Assembly (NCBI GenBank): GCA_021850555.1
Contig: JAJZLX010000502.1
Span: 1-5,044, forward strand
Direction: 5' to 3'
DNA: 5,044 nucleotides
DNA from: Pseudomonadota bacterium
GTDB lineage: Bacteria; Pseudomonadota; Gammaproteobacteria; Steroidobacterales; Steroidobacteraceae
Shown here one piece after another: positions 1 through 5,044 of the stretch. Position 1 is the first letter of the stretch, and the number at the start of each line of letters is the position of its first letter. The position numbers and the translations under genes were made by a program. Under the pieces are notes generated by a model. The model had not been told where the DNA came from. It did no database searches and saw only the letters and a program-made list of their open reading frames with translations.

Positions 1-542
1 GCCGCGATCCGCTGCCTCGCGTTCGGCACCGTCACCATCGCGGGGCGCGGATAGGCAAAGCGCAGCGCATAGATCACCTGCTCCACTCCCGGATCGGGCG
101 GCCCAGGGGACACCGAATAGTCGAACTCATAGGCCCGCCGGTTCGTCAGCACCGTGAGATTGGTCCGCAGGCGGGCGACCCTCGGCTTGATGAACAGGTG
201 CCTTCCCTCCGCTTTGAACGCAATCCCTTCGATGTCCCCGGCTGCCAGCCCCTCGAACCGCTCCCCCCTCGCGAACTCGATATCAATTTGATACCCGACA
301 TACCCATACAGCCGATACACCCGATTACTGCTGTATGGCGCGACGCGGATCCGCGGATCCCCACCTCCCGGCGCCGGCACCCAGTCCGCCCGGGCGCTCG
401 GCGCCGCAACGACGCTCAACAGAATGCAGACACCAACCGCGAGCGGCTCCAGAACGCGCTGACGTCGCGCCAGCGCCGCTGACTTGCCCTCCCTGGCCTC
501 GTCACGACCCGAGCGCCTCCAACGCCTTCTGAGACCATTCAT
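1..542 (-). CDS. virB9: VirB9/TrbG/CagX-type core-complex protein, N-terminal 180 residues (3' end beyond window)
   Basis: A periplasmic/outer-membrane core component that, with VirB7 and VirB10, builds the T4SS outer ring. The visible mature part carries clear family sequence: WVPAPGGGDPRIRVAPYSSN (about 54-73), RVYRLYGYVGYQIDIEF (74-90), LAAGDIEGIAF (99-109), HLFIKPR (115-121) and TNLTVLTNRRAYEFDYSV (127-144). It continues open through VIYALRFAYP to the left edge, so the C-terminal domain that binds VirB7 is missing. A Sec signal core (LAVGVCILLSVVAA) precedes a likely cleavage after ARA at residue 52. The ATG at 542 overlaps the virB8 TGA (ATGA) and has GAGGGG eight bases upstream. No other ATG, GTG or TTG start occurs in frame before the hydrophobic core. 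The resulting Arg-rich n-region of about 33 residues is longer than normal. The family call is secure; only the exact start is slightly uncertain. Confidence 0.95.
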   Translation of the reverse strand, partial: MNGLRRRWRRSGRDEAREGKSAALARRQRVLEPLAVGVCILLSVVAAPSARADWVPAPGGGDPRIRVAPYSSNRVYRLYGYVGYQIDIEFARGERFEGLAAGDIEGIAFKAEGRHLFIKPRVARLRTNLTVLTNRRAYEFDYSVSPGPPDPGVEQVIYALRFAYPRPAMVTVPNARQRIA

Positions 543-1312
543 TTCGTTTTCCCCTCACTGCCCGCTCCCATCGACGCTGCCTTGGCCCCGTCCTCTGCAA
601 GGTCCACCGCCGGCTGCACACCCCCGCCCAAGACCTCCGGCTCCCGGGTGAAGCTCACCACCTTGAACCCGAGCGGATTCCACAGCCGCTGCGCGGGATT
701 GGACGGCGGCTTGCCGTAGGCATACTCGATCGTCGCGATCCAGTGCCCGACCCGCTCCACCGCCCCAGACCCCTGCCGCTCGAGCGTCCGGTAGCGCACC
801 TGCGCGAGGTTCTCGAGTCCGCTCGCGCCCTTGAAGAAGGTCAGATCCTCGACCGCGACGCTCACCGTGCTGCCGCTCTTGTGCACATTGAGCGGCGAGT
901 GCGGATTGGTGGGATTCCAGAGCGCATACCACGCGGCGTTCTCCGCCGGCGTCTGAAACGCCCCGCACTCCTCGTAATCGCTCTCGGCGGTGGCGAAGTT
1001 GAACCGCTCGCAGGTCTCGATGTAGTGCACCAGGAAGTACTGCGTCACGGCTTGGCTGAAGGTCGCATGCCCCGTGTACGCCGGCACCACATCCACCACC
1101 CCCGTCGCGCGATCCACCCGGATCACGAACGGGACGACCCGCTTCAAGGGCATCAGCATCATCAGTGCCCCGCCGAGGAGCACGATCACCCCGCACGCGA
1201 TCCCCGCGACCGTCCACCCGACCCGCGCACTGCGGCGCGCCTGTCGGGCCCGGTCCCGATCCCAGGACGCCGCTTCCGCAAAATACCCCTCCAGCGCCGG
1301 ATCCCCCTTCAT
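539..1312 (-). CDS. virB8: VirB8 inner-membrane T4SS scaffold protein
   Basis: A bitopic inner-membrane protein of 257 residues, an assembly hub of the T4SS linking the inner-membrane complex to VirB9 and VirB10. It has a short cytoplasmic N-terminus (1-31, basic at RARQARRSAR), one transmembrane helix at about 33-54 (WTVAGIACGVIVLLGGALM), and a periplasmic NTF2-like domain. Family landmarks are MPLKRVVPFVIRVDRATG at 54-71, VHYIETCERFNF at 95-106, and the conserved NPLGFKV at 212-218. The C-terminal tail after residue 225 is Gly/Ala/Glu-rich and probably flexible. The ATG overlaps the virB7 stop (ATGA), and its only Shine-Dalgarno-like bases are a weak AAAGG, so it is likely translated by coupling. 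Its own TGA overlaps the virB9 start in the same way. Cys101 and Cys116 lie in the periplasmic domain and may or may not pair. There is no sign of truncation or frameshift. The assignment is secure. Confidence 0.96.
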   Translation of the reverse strand: MKGDPALEGYFAEAASWDRDRARQARRSARVGWTVAGIACGVIVLLGGALMMLMPLKRVVPFVIRVDRATGVVDVVPAYTGHATFSQAVTQYFLVHYIETCERFNFATAESDYEECGAFQTPAENAAWYALWNPTNPHSPLNVHKSGSTVSVAVEDLTFFKGASGLENLAQVRYRTLERQGSGAVERVGHWIATIEYAYGKPPSNPAQRLWNPLGFKVVSFTREPEVLGGGVQPAVDLAEDGAKAASMGAGSEGKTK

Positions 1313-1527
1313 CGGCTGCCGCCTTTCGACGGGCTTGTCTTCACCGGCTCCGCGTTCTTCGCATTCCCCGCGACCGATCTCCCCCGCCCCTCAACCCTTT
1401 CCAGTCCAACCGCCTCGACCTCCGTGGTCCGCGCGCCATTGATCGGCGTCAGATGCCGCTCGCAGCGCACCCACTGCGAGCTGCAGCCCGCGAGCGCCAA
1501 CACCCCCGCCAGCACCAGATATCTCAT
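1309..1527 (-). CDS. virB7: VirB7-like outer-membrane lipoprotein
   Basis: A 72-residue lipoprotein in the position of VirB7. The N-terminus MRYLVLAGVLALAGC is a compact lipoprotein signal with lipobox LAGC and Cys15 as the lipid-modified residue. The mature part begins CSSQWVRCERHLTPIN; the second Cys (residue 22) and the LTPIN segment resemble VirB7 proteins of conjugative plasmids. VirB7 anchors and stabilises VirB9 in the outer-membrane core. The last 30 residues are polar and Lys/Ser-rich, probably disordered. The start has GGGAGGGG just upstream (GGAGG to ATG is 4 bases), and the virB6 stop is 14 bases upstream. The stop overlaps the virB8 start as ATGA, implying translational coupling. 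The same frame stays open far upstream inside virB6, but that extension is a shadow frame rich in Arg and Gly. There is no room for an N0-type C-terminal domain of the kind known in Xanthomonas VirB7. The call rests mainly on lipobox, size and synteny. Confidence 0.78.
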   Translation of the reverse strand: MRYLVLAGVLALAGCSSQWVRCERHLTPINGARTTEVEAVGLERVEGRGRSVAGNAKNAEPVKTSPSKGGSR

Positions 1528-1541
1528 CGCCCCTCCCTTCC

Positions 1542-2543
1542 TCACGACGCCCGCACCTGATTCGGTCCGCGCAGCCGTTGCCACCCAGCCGCGAACCCCC
1601 GCCGCACCGCAAAGCCCGCCTTGCGGCTCAACGGATCCCAGCGGGAGGTCTCCCGATCGAGGAGCCCCCGCGAGAACTGCCCCGTATGCCGCGCCGCCCG
1701 CCCCAGCCCCCACGCCACCGCCGCGCTCACCACCCCGAAGGAGGACAGCGCAAGCCCGCTCGCCAATCCCGCCGCCATCGGCATGACTTGGCGCATGACG
1801 AGCACCGTGAGCCCGGCCGCGAGACAGAGCCGCACGGCTTCTGCAATCGTGATCCCACCGCCCGTACTCACCGCCTGGGTGGCCGCCGCCTGCACCACCT
1901 GCAGCATCAGCGCCGCGACCAGCACCGTCAGGATCGCGATGAACGCGTAGTTCGAGAGCTGCGCCAGCCACGCCTCGAAGAACCGCCGCGTCGAGTCGAA
2001 GAGCAGCAGCGCCACGAAGAGCGGCCCAAGCGCGAGCAACACCGAGAGCGCGATCTTGGCCAGCGCCAGGAGGAACATCGTGTACACCGCCGTAATGCCC
2101 GTCAGCACATAGACCGCGATCCCGGCGATGTAGAACGAGAGGTTCCCATCGAGAAGCCCGCCCTTGGCCATCAGGAGCTCCCCGGCATTCGCGCCCTGAT
2201 TCATGATCTGATCGACGATGGCGACCGGGTTGTAAGCCCCGATCACCGCGCTCGCGAGCTGCGCCGGCGCGGTGAAGAACGTGTTGACGATGAGCGACTG
2301 ATAGAGCCACAAGTTGATCGCCACTCCGAACACGATCGCGAGCACCGCGATGCGCTTCACCCCGGCGATGAAGGGTTCCTGGATCTGCCCCGTCAGCTGC
2401 AGGTACCCCCAGATCATCACGTACACCGTCCCGAGGGTGACGATCGCAGGTTCGAGCGCCGTGGCAATCCGCGCCGTATTGACGCTGATGTAGCTCGCGA
2501 GGAGCACATTCAGCCACGCCGCGAATTGTCCAAAAAAACCCAT
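1542..2543 (-). CDS. virB6: VirB6/TrbL-type polytopic inner-membrane channel protein
   Basis: An integral inner-membrane subunit of the T4SS channel, 333 residues. VirB6 contacts the translocating DNA substrate in the Agrobacterium system. About six hydrophobic segments are visible: roughly 31-51, 64-85, 135-159, 162-182, 198-220 and 238-258, with a further weak one at 262-280. The family signature lies at 171-201: LGPLFVALLLFDSTRRFFEA, followed by WLAQLSNYAF. Between the second and third segments is a soluble loop at about 90-132, expected to be periplasmic. The C-terminal 50 residues are basic and cytoplasmic-like, with no extra domain. The ATG at 2543 is fixed by the upstream stop in the same frame at 2556-2558, which is the eexN stop. 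Its ribosome-binding site is poor (GGGGGC only), so translation probably depends on coupling to eexN, whose stop is 12 bases upstream. A run of seven T begins at codon 2. Confidence 0.94.
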   Translation of the reverse strand: MGFFGQFAAWLNVLLASYISVNTARIATALEPAIVTLGTVYVMIWGYLQLTGQIQEPFIAGVKRIAVLAIVFGVAINLWLYQSLIVNTFFTAPAQLASAVIGAYNPVAIVDQIMNQGANAGELLMAKGGLLDGNLSFYIAGIAVYVLTGITAVYTMFLLALAKIALSVLLALGPLFVALLLFDSTRRFFEAWLAQLSNYAFIAILTVLVAALMLQVVQAAATQAVSTGGGITIAEAVRLCLAAGLTVLVMRQVMPMAAGLASGLALSSFGVVSAAVAWGLGRAARHTGQFSRGLLDRETSRWDPLSRKAGFAVRRGFAAGWQRLRGPNQVRAS

Positions 2544-2555
2544 CGCCGCCCCCGA

Positions 2556-2873
2556 TCACCGTTGCGTCTGAACAGGATCCACCGATGCGCGCTTCGGCGG
2601 GCTCCCCGGAACCGCCGGAAACGCCATCGGGGTAAGCCCGCTGAAGGATCCGATCCCATTCAGCAGCGATGCTTCGCGCGCATTCACGCACGCGGGGACG
2701 TTCTCGAGATGCCCCGGATCCGCCGTGCACCAGCGCACGAGCGTCTGAAGCACTTTCGGGTGCGCCCGCAGGTACGGCACCGATCGGGCCGCATCCGGCG
2801 AGCGGGCGCAGCCCGCAGTCGCCACCACCACCGCGAGCGCAATCGCCATGACCACCCGATGCTCAACCCTCAT
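2556..2873 (-). CDS. eexN: EexN-type entry-exclusion lipoprotein (probable)
   Basis: A small lipoprotein of 105 residues. It has basic and hydrophobic segments (RVVMAIALAVVVA) and a lipobox TAGC, with Cys22 as the likely lipidated residue. Residues 33-69 resemble the EexN family: PYLRAHPKVLQ, then Cys49 in RWCTADP, Cys62 in PACVNA, then REAS. The paired Cys flanking an acidic ADPGHLENVP loop, together with the C-x-N-A segment, are the main evidence. EexN proteins of conjugative plasmids reduce uptake of a related element by the host cell. As I recall it, the IncN plasmids also carry their exclusion gene between the virB5 and virB6 homologues, as here. An ATG at 2891 opens the same frame six codons earlier but has no ribosome-binding site. 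The ATG at 2873 follows GGAGG by six bases and is preferred. The C-terminal region adds GIGSFSGLTPMAF plus a 20-residue Pro-rich tail. A second VirB7-like lipoprotein role cannot be excluded, but the real VirB7 candidate lies downstream of virB6. Confidence 0.72.
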   Translation of the reverse strand: MRVEHRVVMAIALAVVVATAGCARSPDAARSVPYLRAHPKVLQTLVRWCTADPGHLENVPACVNAREASLLNGIGSFSGLTPMAFPAVPGSPPKRASVDPVQTQR

Positions 2874-2879
2874 CGCCCA

Positions 2880-2884
2880 CCTCC
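2880..2884 (-). promoter_or_regulatory. Ribosome-binding site deciding the eexN start
   Basis: The minus strand reads GGGAGGTGGGCG immediately before the ATG at 2873, placing a consensus GGAGG six bases upstream. The alternative in-frame ATG at 2891 is preceded by TGAACAGCGCG, which has no Shine-Dalgarno match. This favours the shorter 105-residue product, and the RBS then lies inside the longer alternative reading frame. Confidence 0.75.
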
Positions 2885-2899
2885 CATCCATCGCGCTGT

Positions 2900-3613
2900 T
2901 CAGAAGGTGAGCGGCGGCAGGTTCGAGAAGGACCCGATGCCTGCAATCGCCTCTTCCCGCACCTGCTCGCGCGAGGCCTCCCGATTCGCACGCGCCACCT
3001 CGTAGAGCACCCCGAGCTTGGTCTGATCGTTCTCGAGCATCGTCTCTTCCGCCCCGATGCGCGCCTGCAGGTCGAGCACCGCCTTCTGCGTCTGCGCCCG
3101 AGGGATCGCCGAGATCAATTGCTGGAGTGAGGTGAACCGGGCGCTCGTCGTCGAGAGCGCCAGGCGCGTCTCGGCCTGCAGGAGCGCCGTGGACTCCCGC
3201 TCGGCCAAGACTTGCGAGCGCTCCGCCGGCGAGAGCGCGGCCATCTCCCCCGGGGTCAGGACCGCATTTGCGGTGACGAGCTGCTGCACGGCCGAGGCGA
3301 GCGCGCCGTAGGTGCCCGCGGCGCCCTGCACCACGGCCTGAAGCTGACTCCAGTTCGTCGGGAGATAATTCCGGTCCTGACCCGAGAGGAGCTGCGACAT
3401 CCCGTAGGAGCCGGTCATCGCCGCGTATTCGCTGCGGGCTTCACTGAGTGCCTGCTGAGTCGCGGTGAGCGTCTGGTGCATCACCGCCACTTCCTGCACC
3501 AGCTGCTCGATGGCCCCGACATCGACCACCGCCCACTGCGCATGCGCCGCCGGCGCCACCGTCAGGGCCAGAACCGGCAGCCACCCGAGCAATCGAACCC
3601 GCCACTTGTGCAT
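2900..3613 (-). CDS. virB5: VirB5/TrbJ-type minor pilin (P-type T4SS)
   Basis: A periplasmic or pilus-tip subunit of 237 residues. VirB5 proteins are minor pilus components linked to adhesion and host contact. An N-terminal signal peptide is clear: basic MHKWRVR, a hydrophobic core at residues 8-22, and probable cleavage after AHA (residue 25), leaving QWAVVDV as the mature N-terminus, as is usual in this family. The rest is helical and rich in Gln, Ala and Glu. It contains a predicted coiled-coil-like stretch (VQEVAVMHQTL), the family-like YLPTNWSQLQ at 83-92, and long amphipathic helices to residue 222. It has no cysteine. It ends in AGIGSFSNLPPLTF, a motif that recurs in the next gene. The start is supported by GAGGGGG six bases upstream of the ATG. 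virB4 ends 39 bases upstream and the downstream lipoprotein starts 26 bases after this stop. Primary sequence is poorly conserved in this family, so the call rests on length, signal peptide, motifs and position. Confidence 0.9.
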   Translation of the reverse strand: MHKWRVRLLGWLPVLALTVAPAAHAQWAVVDVGAIEQLVQEVAVMHQTLTATQQALSEARSEYAAMTGSYGMSQLLSGQDRNYLPTNWSQLQAVVQGAAGTYGALASAVQQLVTANAVLTPGEMAALSPAERSQVLAERESTALLQAETRLALSTTSARFTSLQQLISAIPRAQTQKAVLDLQARIGAEETMLENDQTKLGVLYEVARANREASREQVREEAIAGIGSFSNLPPLTF

Positions 3614-3652
3614 CGCACACCCCCTCGAGATCAGTGTTGACCCACACCCTCA

Positions 3653-5044
3653 TCACGCGCCCATCGACTCCGCCATGAACCGCGAGAGCCACGCCGCAGG
3701 CTCCGGACCGGCCTCATCCAGGATGCGATGCAGCCGCTCGATCCCCTCGGCCCGGCCCGAGAGCACTGCGAGCTCGGCGTCGAACCCCTTCAAATCGAGC
3801 TGACAGACGATGCTGTGATGACCCTGCTTGACGAGAAACGCCCGCGTCCCGGGCTCGAGCGCCTCTTTCACCAGATGGAACTCCCGCTCCGTGAGCGCAA
3901 AGCCCTCGCGGTACTCGCGCTCGCTCGCCTCCGGATTGGGGAAGAAGACCTTGGTCGGCGTCTGCTCGATGATGGTGCGGCTGATCGGGCTCTCGAGCAC
4001 GTCGCTTGCGCTCTGGGTCGCCAGGCACATGACCCCGTTCAACTTGCGCCAGGTCTTGGGCCCATCCTTGGCGAACTGCGCGAACGCCGGATCGGCGAGC
4101 AGCCGCCAGAACTCATCCATCCAACAGACGAGCTTGCGTCCATCGAGGAGCTCCCGCACAAGATGAAACAGGTACAGCGTCACCGGCGCCCGCGCCACCG
4201 CATGGTCCAGAAATTCCGTGACATCGAACCCAATCGTGCTCTGAGCCGAAAGCCGTGGCACGACCACATCCTCGGGGTTGTCGAACACGGCCGCATACTC
4301 ACCGCCCGTCACCTCGCACCAGCGTGAGAGCCGCGCGTGGATCCCTTCCGGGTCCGTGGCGTCGAGGAATTCCACGAGCCTGGAAAGCCGCCGCGCGGAG
4401 GCCTCGAGCGCGAGCGTCCCCCGCAGTGCCTGATCGAGATCCGACGCCTCGCGCGCGGTGAGCTCGTGGGAGCCGCGCACGAGCACCCGCAGCCAGCGCT
4501 TCAGAAACTCCACGTTCCGTCCCGTCGGCGCAAGCTGCAGCGGATTGAAGCCGGTCGGCTCGCCGCTTCGCAGCGCCCGGTACTCCCCGCCCAACGCCCG
4601 CACCAGGATCTCGAGCCCCCGATCCTTGTCGAAGAGCACCTGGGTCACGCCCTGGCGCGAGAGCATCGCGGCGAGGAAGGCAATGAACACCGACTTACCC
4701 GAACCCGTCGGCCCGCAGATGAAGGTATGACCCGTATCGCGCCGGCTCCCGCCATCGGGTGCGGTGGGATCGCTCGCATGGAGCGAGAAGTGATAGGGCG
4801 AGCGTGCGGCAGTCACGAGCACCGTCAGCGCCTCGCCCCAGTGATTGCCCACCGCACGACCTGCCGGATAGTTGTGAAACGGCACGAACGCTGCGAAGTT
4901 GCGTGACGTGACCGGGGCCTTACGGGGCCGATAGGGGAAATTCCCCGGCAACTGCGCCCAGAACGCCGCCTCGAGCGCGAGATCCTCTCGTGCCACCGTC
5001 ATTCCGGTATCCGCGAGCATCGAGCGGGCAAGCGCAACGTGATC
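3653..5044 (-). CDS. virB4: VirB4-family T4SS ATPase, C-terminal part (5' end beyond window)
   Basis: This is the cytoplasmic, inner-membrane-associated ATPase that energises pilus biogenesis and substrate transfer in type IV secretion systems. The frame is open to the right edge, where it reads DHVALARS before the first internal Met at 5020, so the gene is truncated by the window. 463 residues are visible, roughly the C-terminal half of a protein usually about 800 residues long. The visible part begins with the family's REDLALEAAFWAQLPGN segment and continues with SRNFAAFVPFHNYPAG. A Walker A motif, GPTGSGKS, lies at nt 4691-4714. Walker B is KLVCWMDEFWRLL, with the acidic DE pair at nt 4112-4117, followed by the LATQSASDVLES segment. 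The protein ends in the typical WLSRF region just before a TGA stop. All expected ATPase motifs are intact, with no frameshift. It is the first visible gene of the operon, and virB5 starts 39 bases downstream. The assignment is essentially certain; TrbE/TraB-type naming is the only ambiguity. Confidence 0.97.
   Translation of the reverse strand, partial: DHVALARSMLADTGMTVAREDLALEAAFWAQLPGNFPYRPRKAPVTSRNFAAFVPFHNYPAGRAVGNHWGEALTVLVTAARSPYHFSLHASDPTAPDGGSRRDTGHTFICGPTGSGKSVFIAFLAAMLSRQGVTQVLFDKDRGLEILVRALGGEYRALRSGEPTGFNPLQLAPTGRNVEFLKRWLRVLVRGSHELTAREASDLDQALRGTLALEASARRLSRLVEFLDATDPEGIHARLSRWCEVTGGEYAAVFDNPEDVVVPRLSAQSTIGFDVTEFLDHAVARAPVTLYLFHLVRELLDGRKLVCWMDEFWRLLADPAFAQFAKDGPKTWRKLNGVMCLATQSASDVLESPISRTIIEQTPTKVFFPNPEASEREYREGFALTEREFHLVKEALEPGTRAFLVKQGHHSIVCQLDLKGFDAELAVLSGRAEGIERLHRILDEAGPEPAAWLSRFMAESMGA

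Noticed and set aside
347..360. Perfect 14-base palindrome GGATCCGCGGATCC
   Set aside because: It sits inside virB9 where it encodes the conserved DPRIR segment. Codon choice explains it, and there is no second copy or flanking operator-like structure.
743..1786. A 347-codon plus-strand open frame
   Set aside because: It is antisense to virB8, virB7 and the virB6 end, with Pro/Arg/His-rich composition and no family resemblance.
1528..2730. Upstream extension of the virB7 frame, giving a 473-residue protein
   Set aside because: It overlaps almost all of virB6, is Arg/Gly/Ala-rich, and has no ribosome-binding site. The lipoprotein start at 1527 has a strong one and a proper lipobox.
1578..3005. 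A 475-codon open frame on the plus strand across virB6, eexN and the virB5 end
   Set aside because: It lies antisense to three well-supported genes, is made of Arg/His/Pro-rich low-complexity sequence, and has no recognisable domain. This is typical of an antisense shadow frame in GC-rich DNA.
3614..3652. The 39-base virB4-virB5 gap as a possible promoter or terminator
   Set aside because: It contains only the virB5 ribosome-binding site and a short CTCGAG palindrome. There is no stem followed by a T run and no convincing -35/-10 pair.
3441..3692. An 83-codon minus-strand frame starting near the virB4 end
   Set aside because: It is out of frame with both virB4 and virB5, overlaps the virB5 signal peptide region, and is a Gly-rich shadow frame. 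virB5 has the better start and a clear signal peptide.

Overview
The window is one uninterrupted minus-strand operon fragment of a P-type (VirB/VirD4, IncN/IncW-like) type IV secretion system. The sequence is strongly GC-rich by eye, the codons end mostly in G or C, and the genes are packed with overlaps or short gaps. This fits a high-GC proteobacterium, probably beta- or gammaproteobacterial, but the sequence does not fix the genus. No replication, integrase, transposase or tRNA sequence is present, so plasmid versus integrative conjugative element cannot be decided here.

In transcription order, from right to left: the C-terminal part of the VirB4 ATPase (3653-5044, 5' end cut off); the VirB5/TrbJ-type minor pilin (2900-3613); a small lipoprotein of the EexN entry-exclusion type (2556-2873); the polytopic inner-membrane protein VirB6 (1542-2543); a small VirB7-like outer-membrane lipoprotein (1309-1527); the bitopic inner-membrane protein VirB8 (539-1312); and the N-terminal 180 residues of the VirB9 core-complex protein (1-542, 3' end cut off). 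This is the canonical virB4-5-6-7-8-9 order with an exclusion gene inserted between virB5 and virB6. By analogy, virB2/virB3 should lie beyond position 5044 and virB10, virB11 and virD4 below position 1.

The genes are tightly coupled. virB7/virB8 and virB8/virB9 each overlap by the ATGA type. The other junctions are 8 to 39 bases, and the longest non-coding stretch is the 39 bases between virB4 and virB5. I see no internal promoter, terminator, RNA gene, CRISPR array or insertion sequence. Functionally, VirB4 powers pilus assembly and substrate transfer, VirB5 is the pilus-tip or adhesin subunit, VirB6 and VirB8 form the inner-membrane channel and scaffold, and VirB7 and VirB9 belong to the outer-membrane core. 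The EexN-like lipoprotein would block redundant entry of a related element, which argues for DNA conjugation rather than effector delivery.

I do not see a previously undescribed system. The most interesting detail is a short C-terminal motif (GIGSFSxLxPxxF) shared by VirB5 and the adjacent EexN-like lipoprotein. Minor points are a seven-T slippery run at the start of virB6, an unusually long basic N-terminus on VirB9, and a second cysteine in VirB7.
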